Assembly: GCA_028288705.1 (NCBI GenBank)
Contig: JAQBNH010000003.1
Coordinates: 387,179-451,178 of the forward strand
Direction of reading: 5' to 3'
DNA: 64,000 nucleotides
From: Ferruginibacter sp.
Lineage (GTDB): Bacteria > Bacteroidota > Bacteroidia > Chitinophagales > Chitinophagaceae
Shown: positions 1 to 7,086 of the stretch, piece after piece
How the letters are laid out: every line of letters starts with the position of its first letter
Position numbering within the stretch: position 1 is the stretch's first letter
The notes under the pieces: generated by a model
Database searches by the model: none
What the model was told of the DNA's origin: nothing
The model's input: only the letters and a program-made list of their open reading frames with translations
Made by a program: the position numbers and the translations under genes

Positions 1-760
1 CTTTGGCCAGTTCGTAATCAGTGATCTTCAGGTTTTCCATCACCATCTTCACACCGCGATCTACGAGTTTGTCATTAGTGAGCTGCATGTTCACCATTTT
101 GTTATCTTCTACCCTTCCCAATTGAATCATAACGCTGGTAGAGATCATATTGAGTACGAGTTTTTGTGCAGTCCCGCTTTTCATTCGCGTGCTGCCCGTT
201 ACAAACTCCGGGCCTACAACCACTTCCACCGGGAAATCAGCCGCAGCGCTTAAGGGGGCGTCGGGATTGCAACAGATACTTCCTGTGACGATACTGAATT
301 CCCGGCATTTTTCCAGGGCTTTGATCACGTAAGGCGTCGTGCCACTTGCGGCGATCCCGATCACAACATCCTTTTCGTTTACATTATGTTCCCGGAGATC
401 GAGCCAGCCTTGCTCTGTATCGTCTTCAGCATATTCCACCGCTTCTGTGATCGCTTTATTACCACCGGCGATGATCCCGATAACCAGGCCATACGGAACC
501 CCGTAAGTTGGCGGGCATTCACTGGCATCTACGATTCCAAGACGACCGCTGGTTCCTGCGCCGATATAAAATAGCCTGCCACCGAGCAACATTTTATCTA
601 CGATAGCCTGGGTTAGGGCTTCTATGGATGGGATCACTTTCTTTATTGCATCCGGTACGGTATTATCTTCCTGATTAATATTTTCCAGGAGTTCCCGAAT
701 CTGCATTTTATCTAGATGACGATAATTAGATGCAGCTTCCGTAATTTTTTCAAATGCCAT
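1..760 (-). CDS. murQ: N-acetylmuramic acid 6-phosphate etherase (C-terminus outside window)
   Basis: MurQ removes the lactyl ether of MurNAc-6-phosphate to give GlcNAc-6-phosphate during cytoplasmic cell-wall recycling. About 253 residues are visible; the last roughly 50 lie beyond the window edge. The SIS-domain motif GAGTSGRLG is at residues 67-75, DASECPPT with the catalytic-type Glu at 81, and GSTRMKSGTAQK near residues 187-200. The ATG (760-758) lies 1 nt after the stop of the upstream sugar kinase, so the two are read from one mRNA and probably act in sequence. The family assignment is firm from these motifs. Confidence 0.95.
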   Translation of the reverse strand, partial: MAFEKITEAASNYRHLDKMQIRELLENINQEDNTVPDAIKKVIPSIEALTQAIVDKMLLGGRLFYIGAGTSGRLGIVDASECPPTYGVPYGLVIGIIAGGNKAITEAVEYAEDDTEQGWLDLREHNVNEKDVVIGIAASGTTPYVIKALEKCREFSIVTGSICCNPDAPLSAAADFPVEVVVGPEFVTGSTRMKSGTAQKLVLNMISTSVMIQLGRVEDNKMVNMQLTNDKLVDRGVKMVMENLKITDYELAK

Positions 761-761
761 T

Positions 762-1616
762 TTATGCGCCTTGTTTTTGTTGATGAAATTTAACCAGGCC
801 TTCCATCGGATTTTTCAATACTCTTCCTAGTTGCAACTCGTAAGAATTACACATCTCTTTTAACACATCCCTGAAGCCATACGCGATACTGCCGACAAAA
901 TTAATCGGCAATGTCCAGCTTTCCCGGTATTTATAAATATGGTTGAAAAAGAAATCGTTGAAACTATCTTCAATGATATTTTCAATCATAAAATGACCCC
1001 GGTTTTCGGCCAGGAACATCGCATATTTCGCCAAATATTTGTTGGGCAATGGTTGTTTGTATACCGCATCCAGGATCTCCGGCGCTGTGGTTTGATACTT
1101 TGCGTTGAAGCGTTCCATCAGGTCTTCATCGAAAGTTTTATATAAAAAATACTGAATAACTTTTCTGCCGAGGTAAGCCCCGCTTCCTTCGTCGCCCAAT
1201 ACGTAACCGAGGCCCGGACTGTTTTTCACGATCTTCTTTCCATTGTAAAAGCAGGAATTGGAGCCAGTGCCGAGGATACAGGCCACACCTTTCTGATCGC
1301 CACATAGAGATTTTGCCGCGCCCGTCATATCATGGTCCACACTTACTTTCGCTTTTTTAAAAACAGATTTAAAAGCCTGCTGCACGATTTTCACATTAGC
1401 CTGGTTACTGCAGCCGGTGCCGTAAAAATAGATTTCTGCGGGAAGTTCGTTTTTGATTTTAGGGAGAACCTGTGTGAGTAAAATCTCGCTGATCTGTGCG
1501 CCACTTAAAAAATAAGGGCTCATGCCCTGGGTGATGATCGTCTTCTTCTTTTTTCCGTTCAACAGGCAAAATTCTGTTTTTGTAGAACCGCTGTCGGCTA
1601 TCAATATTGGCATCAT
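762..1616 (-). CDS. BadF/BadG-family sugar kinase, probable MurNAc/GlcNAc kinase (MurK-like)
   Basis: An ATPase of the actin-like BadF/BadG/BcrA/BcrD family, here about 284 residues. Phosphate-binding motifs are visible: DSGSTKT near the N-terminus and LGTGSNS near residue 110, followed by GDEGSGAYLG. Such kinases phosphorylate N-acetylglucosamine or MurNAc. The 1-nt spacing to murQ argues that it makes the MurNAc-6-phosphate that MurQ uses, as in the murTKQ arrangement known from Tannerella. I placed the start at 1616 (or 1613), because the longer frame up to 1661 would run through a TACCTTGA -7-like element at 1646-1639. The exact substrate is inferred from context. Confidence 0.85.
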   Translation of the reverse strand: MMPILIADSGSTKTEFCLLNGKKKKTIITQGMSPYFLSGAQISEILLTQVLPKIKNELPAEIYFYGTGCSNQANVKIVQQAFKSVFKKAKVSVDHDMTGAAKSLCGDQKGVACILGTGSNSCFYNGKKIVKNSPGLGYVLGDEGSGAYLGRKVIQYFLYKTFDEDLMERFNAKYQTTAPEILDAVYKQPLPNKYLAKYAMFLAENRGHFMIENIIEDSFNDFFFNHIYKYRESWTLPINFVGSIAYGFRDVLKEMCNSYELQLGRVLKNPMEGLVKFHQQKQGA

Positions 1617-1638
1617 TATCGGATATTCGTTTAGGGGG

Positions 1639-1646
1639 TCAAGGTA
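1639..1646 (-). promoter_or_regulatory. -7-like element of the kinase-murQ operon
   Basis: TACCTTGA on the minus strand, close to the Bacteroidota TAnnTTTG consensus. It lies about 23 bases before the chosen kinase start. No clear -33 box is seen. Confidence 0.35.
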
Positions 1647-1696
1647 AAACATTCGCTGCAAAAACAGCTTAAAAAATCACGCGTTCAAAAAAAAAT

Positions 1697-1704
1697 TACC
1701 TTCG
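1697..1704 (+). promoter_or_regulatory. -7-like element of the S41 peptidase gene
   Basis: TACCTTCG, a one-base variant of TAnnTTTG, about 50 bases before the ATG at 1754. The kinase and protease genes diverge from this 140-base interval. Confidence 0.4.
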
Positions 1705-1753
1705 CAGCCAATTGATGAGAGCTGTTATCTCATCTGCTTTCAAAATATTGTGA

Positions 1754-3346
1754 ATGAACAGGAAAAATCTACAGGTCTGGCTCCCGCTGCTTTTTAGTAT
1801 TACGCTTATCGCGGGGATGTTTATGGGTTATAAAATGCGTGATGGCCTTCCCGGGAAAAGCTTTTTTTACCTGCAAAAGCAACGACCATTGCAGGAGATC
1901 ATGGACCTGATCAAGAGCCGTTATGTAGACGACGTAAATATGAATGATTTGTCTGATACGGCGATCCAGGCGATACTCAGCAAACTCGATCCGCATTCCG
2001 CTTTTATTCCTGCTGAAGACCTGGAAAAAGTGAATGAAGATATCAACGGAAGTTTTTTTGGCATTGGTATAGAGTTTAATATCATCGATGATACACTCCA
2101 TGTCATTAACGTTTTGAAAGACGGCCCTTCTGATAAAGCGGGCTTAAAAACCGGCGACAAATTATTGAAGGCGGGTGACAGCACTCTTTCAGGAAAAAAA
2201 GTAAGCACAGACCGGATCCGGAAGATGTTGCGCGGTGCGTTGGGCAGCCCGGTTGAGCTAACAATTTTACGAAACAATGCGATCAGGAAAATCGAGATCG
2301 CCAGGGGAATGATCCCATTAAATAGTGTGGATGCTGCGTATATGCTTGATGCTGAAATCGGTTATATCCGCCTGAATAAATTTACCAGCCAGACATACCG
2401 CGAGTTTATGACCAGCCTGGAAAGCCTGAAGAAACAGAAGATGACCAAACTGGTGCTGGATCTCCGCGATAATGGCGGTGGCGTTTTAGACGAAGCCGTA
2501 GAAATTGCTGATGAATTTTTAGAAGGCGATAAACTGATTACTTATACGGAAGGCAAACATGTGGCAAAAAAAGAATACCGCTGCCGTCGCGAAGGCCAGT
2601 TTGAAAAAGGGGAATTGGTAATTCTTGCGAATGAAGGAACAGCCAGTGCCAGCGAAATATTGATCGGTGCGTTGCAGGACTGGGATCGCGCAACGATCAT
2701 CGGCCGCAGAAGTTTTGGTAAAGGACTAGTACAGGATCAATTTAATCTAAGTGATAACAGTGCGTTACGGTTAACGATCGCACGTTATTATACGCCTGTC
2801 GGGCGCAGCATACAACGTTCGTATGCCAAGGGTGGAAAGGCTTACTACGACGAGTTTTATAATCGTTTCAGTGAGGGAGAATTAACCAGCGCTGATTCAA
2901 TTAAAAATGATACCAGCCGCATTTACACAACCAAGGCCGGGAAAAAAATCTTTGGCGGCGGTGGTATAACCCCTGATATTTTTGTTGCAGCTGATACGAG
3001 CAGGATGAGCCTGGCACTTGCCAAAGTTTTTGCAAAAGGCCTGGTGAACGATTTTGGCTACCGGTATTTCCTGGCGAATCCTTCCATCGCCCAGCAATAC
3101 AGTTCAGCGCAGCAATTTGTACGAACGTTCTCCCTAACCGAATCCAACTGGCAGTTGTTTGAAAAAATGGCGGTACGCGACTCAGTTAACGTTTCTGCGT
3201 TAAGTGCCTCTGATAAAACTTTCCTGGTAAGTTCTTTAAAATCCTCTGTAGCGCGACAGTTGTTCCGTATGGAGGGATATTTCGAAGCCTTAAATGCCGA
3301 AGATAATAGCATTAAAAAAGCCCTGGAACTGTTGCACAGCAAATAA
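1754..3346 (+). CDS. S41-family C-terminal processing peptidase
   Basis: A CtpA/Prc-type serine protease of 530 residues. An N-terminal hydrophobic segment (about residues 8-25) anchors or exports it. A PDZ domain follows around residues 90-180, and the catalytic region holds the Ser of TASASEIL near residue 298 and the Lys of GRRSFGKG near 322, the usual Ser/Lys dyad. The C-terminal 150 residues are the helical extension common in Bacteroidota homologues. These enzymes trim or degrade envelope proteins in the periplasm. The gene stands alone, with a terminator directly after it. Assignment to S41 is firm; the physiological substrate is unknown. Confidence 0.93.
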   Translation: MNRKNLQVWLPLLFSITLIAGMFMGYKMRDGLPGKSFFYLQKQRPLQEIMDLIKSRYVDDVNMNDLSDTAIQAILSKLDPHSAFIPAEDLEKVNEDINGSFFGIGIEFNIIDDTLHVINVLKDGPSDKAGLKTGDKLLKAGDSTLSGKKVSTDRIRKMLRGALGSPVELTILRNNAIRKIEIARGMIPLNSVDAAYMLDAEIGYIRLNKFTSQTYREFMTSLESLKKQKMTKLVLDLRDNGGGVLDEAVEIADEFLEGDKLITYTEGKHVAKKEYRCRREGQFEKGELVILANEGTASASEILIGALQDWDRATIIGRRSFGKGLVQDQFNLSDNSALRLTIARYYTPVGRSIQRSYAKGGKAYYDEFYNRFSEGELTSADSIKNDTSRIYTTKAGKKIFGGGGITPDIFVAADTSRMSLALAKVFAKGLVNDFGYRYFLANPSIAQQYSSAQQFVRTFSLTESNWQLFEKMAVRDSVNVSALSASDKTFLVSSLKSSVARQLFRMEGYFEALNAEDNSIKKALELLHSK

Positions 3347-3365
3347 TAAATTCAACATACTGTAA

Positions 3366-3401
3366 AAAAGAAAGCCCCTGATAACAGAGGCTTTCTTTTT
3401 T
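3366..3401 (+). terminator. Rho-independent terminator after the S41 peptidase gene
   Basis: An inverted repeat (GAAAGCCCCTG / CAGAGGCTTTC, loop ATAA) followed by a run of T. An A-run precedes it, so it could also work on the other strand. Confidence 0.8.
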
Positions 3402-3597
3402 AAAATTTGTCCTTGCGCAACTTATGTTGCCAGGCCTTGAGGCTTTAATCTTTACACGGATAATGGTTGTGTTCTCAAGGATAAAGTTCTTACGTGGGAT
3501 ATTTGGGATTTTGTTCCACAAAGATACATGAGTGAAATCTTTGAGATGTAGCTAGTTAGCTTAAATACATGTAGTTATTATTCGATTTATTCTCCTG

Positions 3598-3625
3598 TTG
3601 CGGCATCTATTAATTATTACCTTTG
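3598..3625 (+). promoter_or_regulatory. Promoter of the cystathionine beta-synthase-like gene
   Basis: TTG at 3598-3600 and TACCTTTG at 3618-3625 with a 17-base spacer match the Bacteroidota -33/-7 pattern. The ATG at 3643 follows 17 bases later, so a longer reading frame beginning at the TTG is unlikely to be used. Confidence 0.6.
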
Positions 3626-3642
3626 CGCCAAAATTAAAAAGC

Positions 3643-4998
3643 ATGTGGTTAAATAATGTATTGGAAACAATCGGGAATACGCCCTTGATCAAATTAAACA
3701 AGATCACCAAAGATCTCCCCTGTACTGTGCTTGCAAAAGTGGAATATTTCAATCCCGGGAATTCTATCAAAGACCGTATGGCATTGAAGATGCTCGAGGT
3801 TGCCGAGAAAGAAGGAAAAATAAAACCCGGCGGAACCATCATCGAAGGAACGAGCGGAAATACCGGTATGGGATTGGCCCTCGCGGCCTGTGTAAAAGGC
3901 TACAAATGTATTTTCACCACCACCGACAAACAATCAAAAGAGAAAGCGGATATTTTAAAAGCAGTGGGTGCAGAAGTCATTGTTTGCCCGACTAACGTAG
4001 AACCTGAAGATCCGCGCTCCTACTACTCGGTATCGAAACGCCTCGCCACAGAAGTGCCTAATTCCTGGTATGTAAACCAGTATGATAACCTTGCCAACCG
4101 TCAGGCGCATTACGAACAAACAGGCCCGGAGATCTGGGAACAAACAGAAGGCAAAGTAACTCACCTTGTTGTAGCAACAGGAACCGGCGGCACAATTGTT
4201 GGCACGGGAAAATATTTGAAGGAAAAAAATCCTGATATTAAAGTTTGGGCGATCGACAGCTATGGGTCGTTACTGAAAAAATATTTTGAAACCGGTGAGC
4301 TTGATCAGAAAGAAGTATACCCATATATCAGTGAAGGATTTGGTGAAGATTTCATTCCGGAGAATTACGATATGAGCGTTATTGATGCGTTCACAAAAGT
4401 GACGGATAAGGATGGCGCGGTGATGGCACGAAGGATAGCTAAAGAAGAAGGCCTGTTTTGCGGATACAGTGCGGGCAGCTGTTTGCAGGGATTGATCCAG
4501 TTAAAGGCAGAACTAAAAAAGGATGATGTAGTGGTCGTTATTTTTCATGATCACGGAAGCCGTTATGTTGGGAAAGTGTATAACGATGAATGGATGATGG
4601 AACGTGGTTTCCTGGATGTGAAAACGTTCAAAGATCTTGTGAGCGGGCGTGGATCGCAAAAAGTGATTAGTGTTTCACCTGAACAGACAGTTATGGAAGC
4701 GATCAGCCTGATGAAAAAATATGACATCGAAAATATTCCTGTATTAAACGGAGAATTCAATGTGGGCGCGATTTCGGAGACCGGACTTTTTAATAAGATC
4801 CTCGATAATGCGGATATCAAAAATGAAAAGATAAAGAACGTAATGGAAAAAGCATATCCTGAAGTGGCTTTTGAAACTCCGGTGGAGCGATTGAGCAGTT
4901 TTATCAATAAAGAAAATGGCGCGGTATTGAGTAAAGATGAAAGTGGGCTCTATCACATTGTTACTAAATACGATATCATCCAAAGTTTATCTAAATAA
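3643..4998 (+). CDS. PLP-dependent cystathionine beta-synthase / cysteine synthase with CBS domain pair
   Basis: A fold-type II PLP enzyme of 451 residues. The N-terminal catalytic domain (about 1-320) has NPGNSIKDR with the PLP-binding Lys43, the substrate loop EGTSGNTG and the glycine-rich GTGGT phosphate loop. Residues about 330-450 form a tandem CBS (Bateman) module, a nucleotide- or SAM-binding regulatory unit. It makes cystathionine from serine and homocysteine, or cysteine from O-acetylserine; the CBS pair favours the former name, but sequence alone does not settle the activity. The start follows a good promoter by 17 bases. It has no operon partner; the non-coding RNA locus begins right after it. 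Confidence 0.9.
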   Translation: MWLNNVLETIGNTPLIKLNKITKDLPCTVLAKVEYFNPGNSIKDRMALKMLEVAEKEGKIKPGGTIIEGTSGNTGMGLALAACVKGYKCIFTTTDKQSKEKADILKAVGAEVIVCPTNVEPEDPRSYYSVSKRLATEVPNSWYVNQYDNLANRQAHYEQTGPEIWEQTEGKVTHLVVATGTGGTIVGTGKYLKEKNPDIKVWAIDSYGSLLKKYFETGELDQKEVYPYISEGFGEDFIPENYDMSVIDAFTKVTDKDGAVMARRIAKEEGLFCGYSAGSCLQGLIQLKAELKKDDVVVVIFHDHGSRYVGKVYNDEWMMERGFLDVKTFKDLVSGRGSQKVISVSPEQTVMEAISLMKKYDIENIPVLNGEFNVGAISETGLFNKILDNADIKNEKIKNVMEKAYPEVAFETPVERLSSFINKENGAVLSKDESGLYHIVTKYDIIQSLSK

Positions 4999-5035
4999 GC
5001 GCTCGTTTTTTTACGATTTGGCTACAAATAGCGTG

Positions 5036-5069
5036 AATGCTGCATCTTGAACGGTGCAGCATTCTTTTT
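5036..5069 (+). terminator. Hairpin plus T-run (shared 5' edge of RNA unit 1)
   Basis: ATGCTG...CAGCAT hairpin (5037 onward) followed by CTTTTT. It can end transcription from the preceding CBS-type gene. An equivalent hairpin stands at the same place before unit 2 (6285-6320), where there is no gene to terminate except unit 1, so it may belong to the repeated element. Confidence 0.65.
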
Positions 5070-5183
5070 GCGCAGGCTTTTCCCTGTTCGTTATCGTAAA
5101 TCTACGTAGCACAAACACCTGATTCGTTGCCAGCAGCTACGTGGATCCTACTACCCACCCCGTAAATACGTCAGCGCGAAAAA

Positions 5184-5229
5184 AGAGCAATACCGCTCTT
5201 GTTAAGCGACTGATACTGATGCATCTTTG
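5184..5229 (+). promoter_or_regulatory. Predicted promoter of RNA unit 1, with an inverted repeat at -33
   Basis: AGAGC (5184-5188) and GCTCT (5195-5199) form an inverted repeat that runs into the -33 TTG (5199-5201). A 20-base spacer leads to CATCTTTG (5222-5229), a -7-like box. Unit 2 has the same boxes at exactly the same spacing while the spacer itself has diverged, which is the pattern expected of a promoter under selection. Confidence 0.6.
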
Positions 5230-5233
5230 TTCC

Positions 5234-5830
5234 AGAAGTTGATTGATAGCAATTAAGTATCAATCATTGTCCAAAGATCCTGATAAACCAAACTGAGTAT
5301 CCAATATCCAATTTTCGAAAGAAGAAAAACCAATAAATCCAGTATCAGTCAACTTCTAATTTTTTTATAGCATAACGTTTTGAAATGCTATATCCAGGAA
5401 AACCAAAAGAACCAATATCCTGCTTATGCTGTTAAAAGCGATGATAGCAAAAAACCAAGATCCAAAACCTACCAAAAACCGAAAAAAACCAATGTCCTGC
5501 TTATGCCTTAACAAGCGATGATAGCAAAAACCCGGAATCCAAACCGAACGAAAACCAAAAAAACCAATGTCCTGCTTATGCTGTAAAAAGCGATGATAGC
5601 AAAACCAGTGTTCTTGTTCTTAAAAAGTTAGCCAATATCCTGCCTATGCTCCTAACCAGGGCGACGATGGCGAAAAACCAGGCAAACTGAAACCAGGATA
5701 ATGTATTTTTTACCATATGGCTAGTCCAGAAGTAAATTCATTCCTGAAAAACCAACTCCCAAAATGTTGGTTTACAACATTCAACTTCCACAGCCTTTTG
5801 CAAACGCAAATCCTGTGGAAGTTTTTTTTT
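5234..5830 (+). ncRNA. Predicted large structured RNA, unit 1 (about 597 nt)
   Basis: There is no protein frame of note, but a strong RNA-like layout. The 5' segment AGAAGTTGATTGATA (5234-5248) can pair with nearby TATCAATCA (5258-5266) or with TATCAGTCAACTTCT (5343-5357). A perfect hairpin TATAGCAT/ATGCTATA stands at about 5366-5392. Four similar hairpins follow at 5421-5449, 5498-5526, 5573-5601 and 5641-5672, joined by A-rich linkers containing AAACCA. A shared 3' block around 5688-5750 leads into a terminator. Unit 2 repeats the whole plan. The strand follows from promoter and terminator. I do not recognise the family; size alone recalls large ornate RNAs such as ROOL or OLE, but no shared sequence is claimed. 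Confidence 0.65.
5783..5830 (+). terminator. Terminator of RNA unit 1
   Basis: AACTTCCACAG and CTGTGGAAGTT pair around an inner TTTGC/GCAAA, followed by nine T. It is a strong intrinsic terminator that defines the 3' end of unit 1. Confidence 0.85.
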
Positions 5831-6284
5831 GCTATTTAGTGAGGAGTCACCGATTTACCGAAAAAAAATGATCTGCAGAGGTTGAAGCACAGCTGCTCCT
5901 GATAGTCCCAAATTTTACAACCCGGAAAAACCGGGACATAAACAGCCCTGGCAAAAACTACTGCCTAAGGTTAACGCGAAAACGATGAAGAAAAAAGGAA
6001 CTCCTATATCAGGATTGAATGATTAAATAGCCGGCCCTGAAAAGATATAAGCCCATCGCGCAACTGGCTGAAAGCAAACTATTTCCGGTTAATCAGTCCG
6101 CTTTTTAACCATATCTGCTGGTGATCAGGTTCGTTGTTCTTTATTGGGGAATGTCATCGGCCCTGGTAATTCCAAAACATAAAAACATAATCGTACAAAC
6201 CACATAAAATCAGCATATGAAGCAACTACAGTTCCCATAAAAATGGCTCGCCCGTTTTTCTACGTATCCCCCGAAACCCTTGTA
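5831..6284. other. Spacer between the two RNA units
   Basis: About 450 bases with no convincing gene, promoter or repeat. Only very short reading frames occur, such as a 13-codon one at 5984. A small CCCGG/CCGGG hairpin is visible near 5930. It shares no obvious sequence with either RNA unit. Confidence 0.5.
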
Positions 6285-6320
6285 AATGCTGTGTTCCAAG
6301 TGAATACAGCATTTTTTTTA
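6285..6320 (+). terminator. Hairpin plus T-run (shared 5' edge of RNA unit 2)
   Basis: AAATGCTGT / ACAGCATTT with a T-run, the counterpart of the hairpin at 5036-5069. The next 35 bases (CAGG, CTTTT, CCTGT, then ATCGTAAATCTACG) are also nearly identical to unit 1. Confidence 0.6.
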
Positions 6321-6431
6321 CAGGCTTTTTCCTGTCGTTTATCGTAAATCTACGCTCTGCTAAAACGTAACATCCCCCCAAATTATCGGTGTTTTGTACG
6401 ATTTTACACGTAATTACTCCAACCCAAAAAT

Positions 6432-6477
6432 AGAGCAATAACGCTCTTGCCGAATGTGTCAAACGAACGCATCTTTG
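6432..6477 (+). promoter_or_regulatory. Predicted promoter of RNA unit 2, with an inverted repeat at -33
   Basis: AGAGC (6432-6436)/GCTCT (6443-6447), TTG at 6447-6449, a 20-base spacer, then CATCTTTG at 6470-6477. Boxes and spacing equal those of unit 1; the 20 spacer bases differ widely. Confidence 0.6.
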
Positions 6478-6480
6478 TGT

Positions 6481-7061
6481 CAGAAGTTGATTGATATGTT
6501 GAAGTATCAATCATTGTCCAAGAATCCTGATAAACCAAACGAGTTATCCAATATCCAACAACTCGAAAGAAGAAAAACCGTAAAATTCAATATCAGTCAA
6601 CTTCTACTTTTAAAACTTAGTTCTTAAAATATTATATCCAGCGAAAGACCACTGAAACCAAATCCTGCTTATGCCGTAAAAAGCGATGATAGCAAAAAAC
6701 CAGTCCTGATCCGAAGAAAACCAAACCAATGTCCTGCTTATGCTGTAAAAAGCGACGATAGCAAAAACCGAAGATCCAAACCGAACGAAAACTAAAAAAA
6801 CCAATGTCCTGCCTATGCTGCTAACCACGGCGATGATGGCAAAAACTGTCCAATGTCCGTTTAAACAAAATGATCTTTGCCTATGCTCCTGACCAGGGCG
6901 ATCATGGCTAAAGACTAGTAACACACTGAAACCAGGATAAATTTTTATTTACTATATGGCTAGCCAGAAGTAAAACCCAATCCTGAAAAACCAAAACGAG
7001 TGTACTAGCTGCTTTAAAATGTTGACTTCCATAAGGCCAAAACTTATGGAAGTCTTTTTTT
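6481..7061 (+). ncRNA. Predicted large structured RNA, unit 2 (about 581 nt)
   Basis: A diverged second copy of the RNA at 5234-5830. AGAAGTTGATTGATA (6482-6496) and its two possible partners, TATCAATCA (6505-6513) and TATCAGTCAACTTCT (6591-6605), are all conserved, and the gap between the distal arms is again 94 nt. The four hairpins are at 6666-6694, 6735-6763, 6810-6841 and 6878-6909. Here two of the four carry C:G instead of T:A at the fourth pair, and the inner stem CCT/AGG also changes in step. The 3' block (ATATGGCTAG, CCAGAAGTAAA, CCTGAAAAACC) is kept. The BtuF-like gene begins 25 bases after the terminator, so a long riboswitch-type leader is an alternative reading, although unit 1 has no such gene. 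Confidence 0.65.
7024..7061 (+). terminator. Terminator of RNA unit 2
   Basis: GACTTCCATAAG / CTTATGGAAGTC around a short loop, followed by eight T. The stem sequence differs from that of unit 1 but the position and the ACTTCC/GGAAGT core correspond. Confidence 0.85.
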
Positions 7062-7074
7062 TGCCCATAAAGAA

Positions 7075-7082
7075 TAGTTTTG
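7075..7082 (+). promoter_or_regulatory. -7 element directly before the BtuF-like gene
   Basis: TAGTTTTG ends 4 bases before the ATG at 7087. If used, the mRNA would have almost no leader. No -33 box at 17-21 bases is evident. Confidence 0.4.
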
Positions 7083-7086
7083 CAGC

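Noticed and set aside
5984..6025. A 13-codon frame starting with three lysines between the RNA units
   Set aside because: Too short, with no supporting promoter, homology or partner.
6226..6510. A 94-codon minus-strand frame over the start of RNA unit 2
   Set aside because: No recognisable protein pattern; it crosses the shared hairpin and promoter, and unit 1 has no counterpart.
5421..6909. CRISPR array
   Set aside because: The eight repeated units differ, fold as hairpins with covariation, and their linkers are similar A-rich sequences rather than unique spacers. No cas gene is present.
6610..6924. A 104-codon hydrophobic reading frame on the minus strand
   Set aside because: It is the reverse reading of the four hairpins of RNA unit 2 and its linkers. 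Unit 1 does not keep a matching frame, so the repeat is conserved as RNA, not as protein.
6481..7061. Known cobalamin riboswitch before the BtuF-like gene
   Set aside because: The GCCACTG-type B12 box is not found, and the unit exists in a second copy without a following gene.
5234..7061. Group II intron or retron remnant
   Set aside because: No domain V signature and no reverse transcriptase frame nearby.
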